A stretch of DNA of 64,000 nucleotides from Nesterenkonia sandarakina (GTDB lineage: Bacteria > Actinomycetota > Actinomycetes > Actinomycetales > Micrococcaceae): NCBI RefSeq assembly GCF_003003175.1, contig NZ_PVTY01000005.1, forward strand, positions 1 to 64,000. The letters are read 5' to 3'. Of this stretch, positions 8,250 to 17,884 are shown in pieces; positions within the stretch are counted from its first letter, which is position 1, and the number at the start of each line of letters is the position of its first letter. Made by a program: the position numbers and the translations under genes. Under the pieces are notes generated by a model. The model was not told the origin of the DNA and searched no databases. It saw nothing but the letters and a program-made list of their open reading frames with translations.

Positions 8250-8356
8250 CCAGCCGTGGCGCACCTCACACGAGCAGTTCGTCCAGCCCGCGGCGACCCC
8301 CGGCGGACCCCGTCTTGGATGTGCCGGCGCAGTGGTCGATAGGTGGTGAGCTGAGC

Positions 8357-8377
8357 CACACTCATAACACGAGTGTG
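8357..8377. promoter_or_regulatory. Inverted repeat in the lrp-bkdA divergent region
   Basis: CACACTC, seven bases, then GAGTGTG form a perfect 7-bp inverted repeat, 42 bases before the bkdA start. It is a good candidate operator for the divergently encoded Lrp-type regulator, but the binding protein is inferred. Confidence 0.5.
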
Positions 8378-8419
8378 ATGCACGACACCTGCAGCAGAGA
8401 CTTTCAAGGAGGACTCGCG

Positions 8420-9604
8420 ATGACCAGCGAGACGCGGGACGGGACCCCGATTCAGGGTTCCCACATCAAGGAGACGAGCAGCAGCTTCGGGATCACCCCC
8501 GAGCAGTACATGCTCCCGGCAGCCCAGCAGATCCGGATGCTCGACCCCGAGGGCAAGCTGATCCCCGAAGCTGCCCAGGGCACCAGCCCGGGGCACGAGT
8601 ACCCGATCCCCGAAGACGACGCGCTGCTGGCCGCCTACGAGGCGCTGGTGGTAGGCCGTCGGGTCAACGACCAGAACTATGCGCTGGTCCGCCAGGGCCG
8701 GCTCGCCGTCTACCCCTCCTCCCACGGTCAGGAGGCCTGCCAGGTCGGTGCCGCCCTTGCACTGGGCACCGGAGACTGGATGTTCCCGACCTACCGCGAC
8801 ACCGTCGCCACGATCACCCGCGGAGTGGACCCGCTGGAGGTCATGGTCTCCTTCCGCGGGGACTGGCACTGCGGCTACGACCCGCTGCAGTACAAGATCG
8901 CCGCACTCTCCACCCCGCTGACCACCCAGCTGCTCCACGCGGTGGGCGTCGCCCACGCGGCGAAGCTGCGCGGCGAGGACACCGTGGTGCTGGCGATGTG
9001 CGGCGACGGAGCGACCAGTGAGGGCGACTTCCACGAGGCGCTGAACTTCGCCGCGGTCTTCGAGGTCCCGGTGGTCTTCTTCGTGCAGAACAACGGATAC
9101 GCCATCTCGGTGCCGCTCTCGGCGCAGACCGCCGCGCCGTCGCTGGCGCACAAGGCCATCGGCTACGGCATGGCTGGCGAGCAGGTGGACGGCAACGACA
9201 TGGTGGCCGTCCTGGCCACGCTGCGCCGCGCCGTCGACCTGGCCCGGAAGAACTCCATGCCGCTGCTGCTCGAGGCCATCACCTACCGGATGCAGGCGCA
9301 CACCAACGCCGACGACGACTCCCGCTACCGCGAGTCCGCCGAGGTCGAGCAGTGGAAGCAGCGCGACCCGCTGCTGCGCATGCGCACCTTCCTCACCGAG
9401 CGCGGGGTCCTGGACGCCGAGGCCGAGACCCGGATCAGCGGCAAGGCCGAGGACGTCGCGGCCGCGCTGCGTCTGGCGATGACCACCGAGCCCGAGATGA
9501 ACCCGCTGGAGATCTTCGACCACGTCTATGCCGCCCCCACCGCCCAGCTGCGCGAACAGCGCGCCAAGCTGGCCGATGAGCTCGAGCGAAGCCAGGAGGG
9601 CTGA
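8420..9604 (+). CDS. bkdA: Branched-chain 2-oxoacid dehydrogenase E1 component, alpha subunit
   Basis: A 394-residue thiamine-diphosphate enzyme subunit that decarboxylates the oxo acids of valine, leucine and isoleucine and passes the acyl group to E2. The ThDP/Mg motif GDG...N is present as MCGDGATSEGDFHEA followed by VVFFVQNNGYAIS. RMQAHTNADDDSRYR matches the phosphorylation-loop region of E1 alpha. The start at 8420 is fixed by AAGGAGGA six bases upstream; 35 more codons are open but lack a ribosome site. It is the first gene of bkdABC. I prefer branched-chain over pyruvate dehydrogenase because actinobacteria normally use a single-chain AceE for pyruvate and an Lrp regulator is adjacent. 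Confidence 0.9.
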   Translation: MTSETRDGTPIQGSHIKETSSSFGITPEQYMLPAAQQIRMLDPEGKLIPEAAQGTSPGHEYPIPEDDALLAAYEALVVGRRVNDQNYALVRQGRLAVYPSSHGQEACQVGAALALGTGDWMFPTYRDTVATITRGVDPLEVMVSFRGDWHCGYDPLQYKIAALSTPLTTQLLHAVGVAHAAKLRGEDTVVLAMCGDGATSEGDFHEALNFAAVFEVPVVFFVQNNGYAISVPLSAQTAAPSLAHKAIGYGMAGEQVDGNDMVAVLATLRRAVDLARKNSMPLLLEAITYRMQAHTNADDDSRYRESAEVEQWKQRDPLLRMRTFLTERGVLDAEAETRISGKAEDVAAALRLAMTTEPEMNPLEIFDHVYAAPTAQLREQRAKLADELERSQEG

Positions 9605-9607
9605 CCC

Positions 9608-10681
9608 ATGGCCAACACCACCACTGCCACGACCACGGCACCTGCCGTCACCACCAAGCCCACCACCTTCGCGGCGGCGCTGAACACCGCGATGTCCGAC
9701 GCCATGGAGGGTGACCGCTCGGTCTGCGTCTTCGGCGAGGATGTCGGCACCCTGGGCGGCGTCTTCCGGATCACCGACGGGCTGACCCAGCGCTTCGGCG
9801 CCGACCGCTGCTTCGACACCCCGCTGGCCGAGTCCGGCATCGCCGGCATGGCCACCGGCATGGCGATCAACGGCATGCGCCCGGTGATCGAGATGCAGTT
9901 CGATGCCTTCGCCTACCCGGCGCTGGAACAGATCTTCAGCCACATCGCCAAGACCGCCAACCGTTCCCGCGGACGGGTCCGCCTGCCGCTGGTCATCCGG
10001 ATCCCCTACGGCGGCGGAGTCGGCGGCGTGGAGCACCACTGCGACTCCTCCGAGGCCTACTACGCGCACACCCCGGGCCTGAAGATCTACACCCCGGCCA
10101 CGGTCAGCGACGCCTATCTGATGCTGCGCGAGGCCATCGACTCCCCGGACCCGGTGATCTTCTTCGAGCCGAAGAAGCTCTACTGGACCAAGGAGGCTGT
10201 GGACCTGAGTGCGCTGCGCACCCAGTACGAGGACGCGGCGCAGGACGAGTCCGCACCCTCGGCCGGCGTCGGGGCTGAAGGCCGCGCCGTCGTCGTCCGA
10301 GAGGGCACCGACGTCTCGCTGATCAGCTACGGCCCCAGCGTCTCGACCGCGCTGAAGGCCGCCGAGGCCGCCGCGGAGGACGGGATCTCCGCAGAGGTCC
10401 TGGACCTGCGCAGCATCGTGCCCTTCGACGACGCCGCTCTGGAGGCCACCGTGACCAAGACCGGCCGCGCCGTGGTGATCGCCGAGGCGCAGGGCTTCGT
10501 CTCGGTGGCCGCGGAGATCGTGGCGCGGATCCAGGAGCGCAGCTTCCACTCGCTGTCCTCCCCGGTCAAGCGGGTCACCGGCTTCGACATTCCCTATCCG
10601 TCGCCGAAGCTCGAGGAGCACCACCTGCCCAGCGTGGACCGCATCCTGGACGCGCTCGACGAGCTGCAGTGGGAGGACTGA
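9608..10681 (+). CDS. bkdB: Branched-chain 2-oxoacid dehydrogenase E1 component, beta subunit
   Basis: A 357-residue transketolase-like subunit that pairs with the alpha subunit to form the ThDP active site. Family motifs include VCVFGEDVGTLGGVFRIT, FDTPLAESGIAGMATGMAI and IPYGGGVGGVEHHCDSSEAY. The C-terminal domain has VLDLRSIVPFDDAALEATV. It begins four bases after the bkdA stop and ends one base before bkdC, so the three are certainly co-transcribed. The N-terminus carries a short Thr/Ala-rich stretch before the conserved FAAALNTAMSDAM. Confidence 0.92.
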   Translation: MANTTTATTTAPAVTTKPTTFAAALNTAMSDAMEGDRSVCVFGEDVGTLGGVFRITDGLTQRFGADRCFDTPLAESGIAGMATGMAINGMRPVIEMQFDAFAYPALEQIFSHIAKTANRSRGRVRLPLVIRIPYGGGVGGVEHHCDSSEAYYAHTPGLKIYTPATVSDAYLMLREAIDSPDPVIFFEPKKLYWTKEAVDLSALRTQYEDAAQDESAPSAGVGAEGRAVVVREGTDVSLISYGPSVSTALKAAEAAAEDGISAEVLDLRSIVPFDDAALEATVTKTGRAVVIAEAQGFVSVAAEIVARIQERSFHSLSSPVKRVTGFDIPYPSPKLEEHHLPSVDRILDALDELQWED

Positions 10682-10682
10682 G

Positions 10683-12272
10683 ATGACCACCTTCAACCTG
10701 CCCGACCTGGGTGAGGGCCTCACCGAGGCCACCCTGCTGAGCTGGCTCGTGGCCGAGGGCGACGTGATCGTGGTGGATCAGCCGATCGCCGAGGTCGAGA
10801 CCGCCAAGTCAGCCATCGAGGTGCCCACCCCCTACGCCGGGGTGGTCACCAAGCTCCACGGCGCCGTGGGCGAGACCCTTATCGTGGACGAGCCGCTGAT
10901 CACCGTGGGCGCCGAGGGCGACGCCGGATCCCCCGACTCGGGAGCCTCCGACGCCGGCAGCTCCACTGGTGCCAACGGCGTCTCCGCCGCGGGTGCGCTG
11001 AGCTACCGCGAGGAGGAGCGCGCCGGCACGGTGCCCGCCACCGGATCGGTCACCGACCCCGACGCCGGGGCTGACTCGGCTGAGGAGGAGGGCTCGGGCA
11101 ACGTCCTGATCGGCTACGGCACCTCCACCTCCAAGAGCGGCGGACGACGACGACGCCGCAACGGCGCCTCCCGCGCGGTCGCTACCGGCGCCACCGGCGG
11201 TGCAGCCGCCGGTGCAGCTGCCGGCGCAGGTGCATCCTCGGCTCCGGCCGGGATCTCCTCCGCGGATTCCCCCGCCGCCGGCTCAGCCCGGATGGCCCCT
11301 CGGGTGTCCTCCCCGCTGGTGCGCCGGCTGGCTCGCGAGCACGCGCTCACCCTGACAGAGCTCACCGGCTCCGGTCAGGACGGGATGATCCTGCGCGCTG
11401 ATGTGCTCGCCGCGATCGACTCCTCCACCCGACCGGCTGTCGCTCCGGGCGCCACCACCTCGGCGGCAGGCGCTGCACAGAGCTCCGCGCAGTCCTCCGT
11501 GCAGACCTCCGCGGGCTCGACCGCGACCGGTGCGAAGGCACCCGCCCCGGGCGGCCTCGAGGTCCGCGAGCGCGTCCCGATGTCCGGGATGCGCAAGGCG
11601 GTGGCCACCACGCTGACCCGGTCGCGCCGGGAGATCCCGGAGGCCACGGTCTGGCAGGACGTCGACATGACCGAGGTCCTGGCGCTGCGCGCCCGGCTCA
11701 AGGTCCAGGCCGAGAAGGACGGGACCTCCGCACCGTCGCTGCTGGCGCTGCTCAGCCGGTTCGTGCTGGCCGGACTCTCCCGCTATCCGGATCTTGCCAC
11801 CCGGCTCGAGGACACGGCGGCCGGCACCCAGGAGATCGTCCACTACGACGGCGTGAACCTCGGCTTCGCGGCCCAGACGCCGGCAGGTCTGGTGGTTCCG
11901 GTGATCCGGCACGCCGAGCGGCTCTCCGCACGGGCGCTGCACGGGGAGATCTCTCGACTTCTCGGCGAGGCCCGCGAGGGCAAGATCTCGGGGAAGGAGC
12001 TCACCGGCGGCACCTTCACGGTGAACAACTACGGGGTCTTCGGCTCTGACGGGGCCACGCCGATCATCAACCACCCGGAGGTGGGGATCCTCGGCATCGG
12101 CCGGATCCTCGACCGTGCCTGGGCGGTGAACGGTGAGCTGGCAGTGCGCAAGATCGCCACGCTGACCATCGCCTTCGACCACCGGGTGTGCGACGGCGGG
12201 ATCGCCGGCGGGTTCCTGAACTTCGTGGCCACCTGCCTGGAGGATCCGTCCTCTGCGCTGGCGGACCTCTGA
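10683..12272 (+). CDS. bkdC: Branched-chain 2-oxoacid dehydrogenase E2 component (dihydrolipoyl acyltransferase)
   Basis: A 529-residue core subunit of the complex. It has one N-terminal lipoyl domain (about 1-78) with the modified lysine in EVETAKSAIEVPTP. A long Ala/Gly/Ser linker with an Arg-rich patch follows. The E3-binding domain lies around residues 200-240 (SPLVRRLAREHALTLTELTG). A second flexible linker leads to the catalytic domain from about 290, ending with the active-site histidine in AFDHRVCDGG. The E3 subunit gene is not in the window. A strong hairpin follows 52 bases after the stop, closing the operon. Confidence 0.92.
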   Translation: MTTFNLPDLGEGLTEATLLSWLVAEGDVIVVDQPIAEVETAKSAIEVPTPYAGVVTKLHGAVGETLIVDEPLITVGAEGDAGSPDSGASDAGSSTGANGVSAAGALSYREEERAGTVPATGSVTDPDAGADSAEEEGSGNVLIGYGTSTSKSGGRRRRRNGASRAVATGATGGAAAGAAAGAGASSAPAGISSADSPAAGSARMAPRVSSPLVRRLAREHALTLTELTGSGQDGMILRADVLAAIDSSTRPAVAPGATTSAAGAAQSSAQSSVQTSAGSTATGAKAPAPGGLEVRERVPMSGMRKAVATTLTRSRREIPEATVWQDVDMTEVLALRARLKVQAEKDGTSAPSLLALLSRFVLAGLSRYPDLATRLEDTAAGTQEIVHYDGVNLGFAAQTPAGLVVPVIRHAERLSARALHGEISRLLGEAREGKISGKELTGGTFTVNNYGVFGSDGATPIINHPEVGILGIGRILDRAWAVNGELAVRKIATLTIAFDHRVCDGGIAGGFLNFVATCLEDPSSALADL

Positions 12273-12324
12273 GGGCGGGGCTCAGAGCATCAACAGGCTG
12301 CACCATTGAGGGATGAGCAGAACC

Positions 12325-12358
12325 GGCCGGGGCCGACAGTGATCTGTCGGCCCCGGCC
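12325..12358 (+). terminator. Terminator of the bkdABC operon
   Basis: A 15-bp perfect stem (12325-12339 with 12344-12358) around the loop TGAT, followed by TCTTGCC. It lies 52 bases after the bkdC stop. Confidence 0.8.
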
Positions 12359-12365
12359 TCTTGCC

Positions 12366-12371
12366 TAGACT
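12366..12371 (+). promoter_or_regulatory. Probable -10 box of the DUF1989 gene
   Basis: TAGACT (TANNNT) just after the bkd terminator and 29 bases before the next start codon. The same hexamer precedes recR, lysC and purS in this window. No -35 is evident. Confidence 0.4.
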
Positions 12372-12400
12372 GGGCACTTTCCCGTGCGAAGGAGACTTCC

Positions 12401-13411
12401 ATGACCTCAGATCACACCGGTGGAGATCCCACCGACACAGACCCGGCCGACACAGATCCCACCGACACAGACCCGGCGGGCGCAGACCCCCTTGGCACAG
12501 GCCCGGCCGCTCCGACGGCCGAGCGCACACCGCCCGCGGTCCGACGCAGCTACGATCAGCCCGCGGCCTATCAGTCGATGCCCGGGGGTCCGCTGGAGGT
12601 GGATCGCAGCTTCTACGACGCTGTGGCAGCGGCAGAGCGGACCCTGATCCGGGAGTTCGAGATCCCGGTCCGCTCCGGCCACGCCTGGGAGGTCCGGGCC
12701 GGGTCGATCGTGCGGATCAATGCCGTGGAGGGACCCCAGGTCGGTGACCTGAACCTGTGGAACCTGCACAACCCGCGGGAACGGTTCTGGGCCGCGCGCA
12801 CCCGGCAGCTGCAGCGAGCCTCGATGACCACCTACGACAGGTTCTGGTCCGCGCTCCCCTACCTGCGACCCATGGCCACCGTGATCGGGGACTCCCTCGC
12901 AGACCACCCCGACGCCGACGTCATCCACGACCTGCTGGGCACACGCTGCGACCCGTACGTGAATCGGATGCTCAGCGAAGAAGACTTCGACTACCACTGC
13001 CATTCCAACCTCACCCGAGCGGTCCAGGGGCACGGGCTCACCGAGTCCGACATCCACGATGTGCTCAACGTCTTCCAGTTCGCCGGGCTGAATGAGAACC
13101 GGGAGTACTTCATGGACGCCTGCCCTACCCAGCCCGGGGACTATTTCGAGTTCTTCGCGGAGACGGATCTGCTCTGCGCACTCTCCACCTGCCCCGGCGG
13201 GGACCTCTCGGTGCACATGTGGGGACCCCATGCGGCGAGCACCGAGGAACAGCTCGAACACTGCCACCCACTCGGCGTCGAGGTGTTCTCCCTGCCGGAG
13301 CGGACGCTTCAGGACTGGCAGCCGCCGCAGATCGCGAAGTATCGCGGCAGGCGGGGTCTTCATGGCCTGATGGCGGCTCCGCACCCCAGCCTCGGGCCAC
13401 GTCGCCCCTGA
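12401..13411 (+). CDS. DUF1989 (urea-carboxylase-associated family) protein with a repetitive N-terminus
   Basis: A 336-residue protein. After about 60 residues of low-complexity Asp/Thr/Pro sequence comes a DUF1989 domain (about 85-310) with VRAGSIVRINAVEGPQVGDL, YLRPMATVIGDSL, HCHSNLTRAV and LSVHMWGPH; the His and Cys residues there could bind metal. DUF1989 pairs found beside urea carboxylase act as carboxyguanidine deiminases. This gene stands alone, with no urea carboxylase or allophanate hydrolase nearby, so its substrate is open. The start ATG 12401 has AAGGAG eight bases upstream. It converges on glpK across a shared hairpin. The repeat-built N-terminus is unusual for the family. Confidence 0.8.
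   Translation: MTSDHTGGDPTDTDPADTDPTDTDPAGADPLGTGPAAPTAERTPPAVRRSYDQPAAYQSMPGGPLEVDRSFYDAVAAAERTLIREFEIPVRSGHAWEVRAGSIVRINAVEGPQVGDLNLWNLHNPRERFWAARTRQLQRASMTTYDRFWSALPYLRPMATVIGDSLADHPDADVIHDLLGTRCDPYVNRMLSEEDFDYHCHSNLTRAVQGHGLTESDIHDVLNVFQFAGLNENREYFMDACPTQPGDYFEFFAETDLLCALSTCPGGDLSVHMWGPHAASTEEQLEHCHPLGVEVFSLPERTLQDWQPPQIAKYRGRRGLHGLMAAPHPSLGPRRP
12431..12490 (+). repeat. Four tandem 15-bp units coding (T/A)DTDP-like pentapeptides
   Basis: Units at 12431, 12446, 12461 and 12476. The first and third are identical, ACCGACACAGACCCG; the second and fourth are diverged. They keep frame and encode TDTDP, ADTDP, TDTDP and AGADP near the N-terminus of the DUF1989 protein. Confidence 0.85.
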
Positions 13412-13449
13412 GACACGCAGCCCTGAGCCGCACCGCAACCTAGACACAC

Positions 13450-13491
13450 AGCGGGCCCGCACCGGTGATCGTTCACCGATGCGGGCCCGCT
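13450..13491. terminator. Bidirectional terminator between the DUF1989 gene and glpK
   Basis: Arms 13450-13468 and 13473-13491 pair over 18 of 19 positions with a 4-base loop (TCGT). It lies between two convergent genes and can serve both. Confidence 0.8.
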
Positions 13492-13539
13492 TGTCTGAGG
13501 AAGGGCTGCCGCTGCGCGACATCCCCGCTCAGGAGTGCT

Positions 13540-15054
13540 CTACTTGACGTCCTCGTCCACCCAGTCGAAGGTCCGAGTCACGGCCTTCTTCCAGAGGCGC
13601 ATCTGACGGTCACGCTCCGCCGCATCCATCGACGGCAGCCAGCGCTTGTCCTCGGACCAGTTCGCCGCCAGCTCGTCGGTGTCGCTCCAGAAGCCGACGG
13701 CGAGCCCGGCCGCGTAGGCCGCGCCGAGCGCCGTGGTCTCGGTGACCTTGGGACGCACCACGGGAATCCCGAGGATGTCGGCCTGGAACTGCATCAGGGC
13801 GTCGTTGGCGACCATGCCGCCGTCGACCCGCAGGTCCTCCATGTCGACTCCCGCGTCTGCGTTGGCCGCGTCGAGCACCTCGCGGGTCTGGAAGGCGGTG
13901 GCCTCCAGGGCGGCGCGCGCGATGTGACCCTTGTTCACGAAGCGGGTCAGACCGACGATGGCTCCACGCGCCTCGCCCCGCCAGTAAGGGGCGAAGAGCC
14001 CGGAGAACGCCGGCACCACGTAGACCCCGCCGTTGTCCTCCACGGACTTGGCCAGCTGCTCCACCTCGGGAGCGGTCTTGATGAAGCCCAGGTTGTCCCG
14101 CAGCCACTGGATCAGCGATCCGGTCACAGCGATGGAGCCTTCCAGGGCGTAGACCGGCTTGGCGTCTCCCAGCTTGTAGCAGACCGTGGTGAGCAGCCCG
14201 TTCTCGGAGCGCACGATCTCCTCACCGGTGTTCACGATCAGGAAGTTGCCGGTGCCGTAGGTGTTCTTGGCCCCGCCCTTCTCGAACGCGGCCTGGCCGA
14301 AGGTCGCGGCCTGCTGGTCGCCCAGGATTCCGGCCACCGGCGTCTCGCGCAGCAGCTGTGCTCCGTGGACCTTGCCGTAGACCTCGGAGGAGGACTTGAT
14401 CTCGGGAAGCATCGAGCGGGGCACCCCGAAGGCCTTCAGGATCTCGTCGTCCCAGCTGAGAGTCTCGAGGTCCATGAACATGGTCCGAGAGGCGTTGGTG
14501 ACATCGGTGATGTGCACGCCGCCCTCGGTGCCTCCGGTGAGGTGCCAGGTGATCCAGGAATCGGTGTTGCCGAAGAGCAGGTCACCGGCCTCCGCCTTGG
14601 CGCGGGCGCCCTCGACGTTGTCCAGGATCCATTTCACCTTGGTGCCGGAGAAATAGGTGGCCAGCGGCAGTCCGACCTTGGACTTGAAGCGTTCCACCCC
14701 GCCGTCGGCGGCGAGCTCGTCGACGATCGGCTGGGTGCGAGTGTCCTGCCAGACGATCGCGTTGTAGACGGGCTCTCCGGTGTTCTTGTCCCAGACCACA
14801 GTGGTCTCGCGCTGGTTGGTGATGCCCACTGCGGCGATGTCGTGCCGGGTGAGGTTCACCTTGGAGAGCGCGTTGCCGATGACCTCACGGGTGTTGTTCC
14901 AGATCTCCATGGGGTCGTGCTCGACCCATCCCGCCTTCGGGAAGATCTGCTCGTGCTCCTTCTGACCCGAGGACACGATGTTCCCGCTGTGGTCAAAGAT
15001 GATCGCGCGACTTGACGTGGTGCCCTGGTCGATCGCAATGACGTATTTCGACAT
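13540..15054 (-). CDS. glpK: Glycerol kinase
   Basis: A 504-residue FGGY-family kinase that makes glycerol 3-phosphate from glycerol and ATP. It begins [20 protein letters not shown] (phosphate-binding loop) and has [33 protein letters not shown] and [20 protein letters not shown], all typical of GlpK. The start at 15054 is supported by GAGGAG upstream; a longer frame exists but is not conserved-looking. It is the last gene of glpD-glpF-glpK, 83 bases after glpF. Length matches the family. Confidence 0.96.
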   Translation of the reverse strand: MSKYVIAIDQGTTSSRAIIFDHSGNIVSSGQKEHEQIFPKAGWVEHDPMEIWNNTREVIGNALSKVNLTRHDIAAVGITNQRETTVVWDKNTGEPVYNAIVWQDTRTQPIVDELAADGGVERFKSKVGLPLATYFSGTKVKWILDNVEGARAKAEAGDLLFGNTDSWITWHLTGGTEGGVHITDVTNASRTMFMDLETLSWDDEILKAFGVPRSMLPEIKSSSEVYGKVHGAQLLRETPVAGILGDQQAATFGQAAFEKGGAKNTYGTGNFLIVNTGEEIVRSENGLLTTVCYKLGDAKPVYALEGSIAVTGSLIQWLRDNLGFIKTAPEVEQLAKSVEDNGGVYVVPAFSGLFAPYWRGEARGAIVGLTRFVNKGHIARAALEATAFQTREVLDAANADAGVDMEDLRVDGGMVANDALMQFQADILGIPVVRPKVTETTALGAAYAAGLAVGFWSDTDELAANWSEDKRWLPSMDAAERDRQMRLWKKAVTRTFDWVDEDVK

Positions 15055-15137
15055 GTTGTTCTCCTCGTTGAGTGTTCTCTGCCTTGATGCTGCTGCCGTG
15101 GGCGGCTGCGAGAAGCCGCCGGGACGTGCTGCGGTGA

Positions 15138-15881
15138 TCAGGCGACGGCGGGGAAGCTGACCACCATGGCCAGCAGACCTCCCAGAGCGCCACCGATCAG
15201 GGGACCGACCACCGGCACCCATGCGTAGGACCAGTCGCTGCTGCCCTTGCCCTTGATCGGCAGCAGTGCATGCACCAGTCGGGGGCCCAGGTCACGTGCC
15301 GGGTTGATGGCGTAGCCGGTGGGTCCACCCAGGGAGGCGCCGATGCCGACGACCAGCAGCGCCACGGCCAGCGGACCGAGGCCCGATGGTGTGCTGCCCT
15401 GCGCGATGATCACGAACACCAGGACGAAGGTGCCCACGATCTCGGTCACCAGGTTCCATCCGTTGGAGCGGATGGAAGGTCCGGTGGAGAAGACCCCGAG
15501 CTTGGTGGCGGCATCGGGTTCGGCGTCGAAGTGCTGCTTATAGGCCAGGTAGCACAGCACGGCACCGATCATCGCGCCGAGCATCTGCGCTGCGAAGTAG
15601 AGCAGCACGTTGAGCAGCGACTTCTCGATGTCCGGGCCCAGCGTCGCGGTCTCGGAATTGACCAGCAGGCCGATGGTGACCGCGGGGTTCAGGTGCGCCC
15701 CGGAGAGGGCGGCCACATAGACGCCGGCGAAGACGCCGAGCCCCCAGCCGAAGTTGACCATGAGGAATCCGCCATTGTTGCCCTTCGTGCCTCGCAGCGC
15801 GACGTTGGCGACAACGCCACCGCCGAGCAGCAAGAGCAACATGGTGCCGAAGGTCTCGGCGACGAATGCTTCTAGAGACAT
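15138..15881 (-). CDS. glpF: Glycerol uptake facilitator (aquaglyceroporin)
   Basis: A 247-residue membrane channel of the MIP family with six hydrophobic helices. Both signature half-helix motifs are present: [12 protein letters not shown] and [13 protein letters not shown]. The Asp after the second NPAR is characteristic of glycerol-conducting GlpF rather than water-only aquaporins. The start at 15881 follows AAAGGAG at good distance. It lies between glpD and glpK and supplies glycerol to the kinase by facilitated diffusion. Confidence 0.95.
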   Translation of the reverse strand: MSLEAFVAETFGTMLLLLLGGGVVANVALRGTKGNNGGFLMVNFGWGLGVFAGVYVAALSGAHLNPAVTIGLLVNSETATLGPDIEKSLLNVLLYFAAQMLGAMIGAVLCYLAYKQHFDAEPDAATKLGVFSTGPSIRSNGWNLVTEIVGTFVLVFVIIAQGSTPSGLGPLAVALLVVGIGASLGGPTGYAINPARDLGPRLVHALLPIKGKGSSDWSYAWVPVVGPLIGGALGGLLAMVVSFPAVA

Positions 15882-15972
15882 CTTTGGCTCCTTTCTGTAT
15901 TCATTTCTGTGGGGGCCCCAGCCGGATGCTGTGACTCCTCCGACCCCAGCGGTGACGGTGGGGAGTTCTGAG

Positions 15973-16000
15973 GCCGCACGGGGCAGGAGCCCCGTGCGGC
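15973..16000 (-). terminator. Hairpin after glpD, partial terminator within the glp cluster
   Basis: A perfect 12-bp stem (15973-15984 with 15989-16000) with loop AGGA, 9 bases beyond the glpD stop. It may stop most glpD transcripts or tune expression of glpF-glpK. Confidence 0.7.
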
Positions 16001-16008
16001 GCGAGAGC

Positions 16009-17757
16009 CTAGGCCACCCGGGCCTTGAGCTCGACGTTGTGCCAGTCGCGCAGCACCCGCTCGGCATGCTCGATCTCGTTCTGGGTCTGCGCACCGTCCC
16101 AGTCCAGCAGCGGGGCCAGGATCTCACCGAGTTCGCGCAGCAGCTCCGCAGTGACCAGGCCGCGGAAGGCCAGGGAGGTGCGTCGGATCAGGACGTCGAT
16201 CAGGTGACCGATCTGTTCGTGCTCGACCATGTAGGCGAGCTCGCGGTGGCTCAGCTCCGAGGTGGAGTCGAGGTCCTGGTCGGAGCCTGCGCGCAGGTGA
16301 GCGATGACCTCCTCTGCGCGGGTCCCGTAGCGGGTCAGCAGACCTTCCACCCGCTCCGCGGAGAGGCCGTCGCCGGTGTGCGCCATGACCCAGGCCTTCT
16401 GGCCGGAGACCGTCTTGGGGAAGTCCGCGCCGCCGCCGATGGCAAGTCCTGCGGTGCTCACCGTGCGGCGCTTGCCCAGGATCTCGAGCACATCGTTGGT
16501 CATGTGCTCGGAGAGCGCCCGGAAGGTGGTCCACTTTCCGCCGACCAGGCTGAGCATGGTCACCGGCTGGTCTGCGGTGTGCACAGCGCGGTGTTCGATC
16601 CGGTAGTCCCGGGAGACGAATCCGGGCTGGGTGGCGTCGTGTCGGGGCAGCGGGCGCACCCCGGAGAAGCTGTAGACCACATGTCCCGGCTCCACCTCGA
16701 TCTTGGGGAACACCTGGCCGATCAGGTCGATGAAGTAGTCGACCTCCTCGGGGGTGCAGACTGCCGGTTCATTGACATCGACGTCGATGTCGGTGGTGCC
16801 GACCAGGACGCGGTCCTCGATGGGGTAGATCAGCACGATCCGGCCGTCGGTGTTCTCGAAGAACATCTCACGGCCTGCGCAGGCGGCAAGCAGCTCGGGG
16901 TGGTCGAGCACGATGTGGGAGCCCTTGGTGCCGCCCATGAAGGCGCTGGGTTCGCCGAGGGACTCGTTGGTCCCATCGACCCAGGCTCCGGTGGCGTTGA
17001 CGACGACGTCGGCGGTGAACGGGAACTCTTCTCCGGTGAGCTCGTCGCGCAGCGTCACGGTCTCACCGCTGCGGCCCACCGCGCTGACATAGTTCGTGGC
17101 GCGGACCTCTGGGTTGGCGTGGAGCCCGTCGCGCAGCACATCCAGGGTCATCCGCTCCGGGTTGTGCACCGAGGCGTCGAAGTAGGTGGCGGTGTAGCGG
17201 ACGTCGGGACGCAGATCGGGCAGCTGCGCGAGGGAGGCGCGGCGTCCGGCGAAGCGGTGGCGCGGGACGGCGCCGCCGTCGCGGGAGAACCAGTCGTACA
17301 TGGTGAGTCCGGCCTTGATCAGGAAGGCTCCGCGCTCCTTCGGCTGACCCTGCTGGCGGTGCGTGATGAACCGCAGCGGCGCGGCGAGGATCCCGGAGAA
17401 GGTGCTGAAGATCGGGATGGTGGTCTGCAGCGGCTTCACGTAGTGCGGGGCGGTCTTGAGCAGACCGTTGCGCTCGACCACGGATTCGCGGACCAGTCGG
17501 AACTCGCCGTTCTCCAGGTAGCGGATGCCGCCGTGGATCATGTGCGAGGAGGCCCCGGAGGCGCCCTGGCAGTAGTCGCCGCGCTCCACGAGCGCCACGT
17601 CCACCCCTTGGAGCGCGAGGTCGCGGAAGGTCCCCACGCCGTTGATGCCGCCGCCGATGATCAACACCGAAGCCCGGGGGTTCTCGCGAAGCTGCCGCAC
17701 CTCTCGTCGTTCCCCAGCGGTGCGGGTGTTTCCATGGGTCCCAGTTGTGTCGGCCAT
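16009..17757 (-). CDS. glpD: Aerobic glycerol-3-phosphate dehydrogenase
   Basis: A 582-residue FAD enzyme that oxidises glycerol 3-phosphate to dihydroxyacetone phosphate and feeds electrons to the quinone pool at the membrane. The Rossmann motif is VLIIGGGINGVGTFRDLALQ (about 31-50). Other family segments are SSHMIHGGIRYLE, VVNATGAWVD, LVGTTDIDVD and YSFSGVRPLP. The C-terminal DAO_C domain is present (length as expected). ATG 17757 is favoured over GTG 17760 because GAGGAG is then six bases away. It is transcribed divergently from a SorC-family regulator. Confidence 0.96.
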   Translation of the reverse strand: MADTTGTHGNTRTAGERREVRQLRENPRASVLIIGGGINGVGTFRDLALQGVDVALVERGDYCQGASGASSHMIHGGIRYLENGEFRLVRESVVERNGLLKTAPHYVKPLQTTIPIFSTFSGILAAPLRFITHRQQGQPKERGAFLIKAGLTMYDWFSRDGGAVPRHRFAGRRASLAQLPDLRPDVRYTATYFDASVHNPERMTLDVLRDGLHANPEVRATNYVSAVGRSGETVTLRDELTGEEFPFTADVVVNATGAWVDGTNESLGEPSAFMGGTKGSHIVLDHPELLAACAGREMFFENTDGRIVLIYPIEDRVLVGTTDIDVDVNEPAVCTPEEVDYFIDLIGQVFPKIEVEPGHVVYSFSGVRPLPRHDATQPGFVSRDYRIEHRAVHTADQPVTMLSLVGGKWTTFRALSEHMTNDVLEILGKRRTVSTAGLAIGGGADFPKTVSGQKAWVMAHTGDGLSAERVEGLLTRYGTRAEEVIAHLRAGSDQDLDSTSELSHRELAYMVEHEQIGHLIDVLIRRTSLAFRGLVTAELLRELGEILAPLLDWDGAQTQNEIEHAERVLRDWHNVELKARVA

Positions 17758-17848
17758 CACATTCTCCTCAAGGTGTCAGGGGGTGCATCGGCGTCTGCGG
17801 TGCGTATGAGACCACTCTTGAAAGAATGCAAAGATTAGTCAATGCTGA

Positions 17849-17862
17849 TGCACAGACGTGCA
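17849..17862. promoter_or_regulatory. Candidate operator in the glpD-sorC divergent region
   Basis: TGCAC-AGAC-GTGCA is a perfect 5-bp inverted repeat between the divergent starts. It is a plausible site for the SorC-type regulator; assignment is inference. Confidence 0.45.
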
Positions 17863-17884
17863 CGAATGAGGGAGTGAGTAACCG

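Noticed and set aside
8225-10732. 835-residue open frame on the minus strand opposite bkdA and bkdB
   Set aside because: It is the antisense shadow of two clearly real genes in GC-rich DNA, is rich in His/Gly/Val/Asp without any domain, and has no ribosome site.
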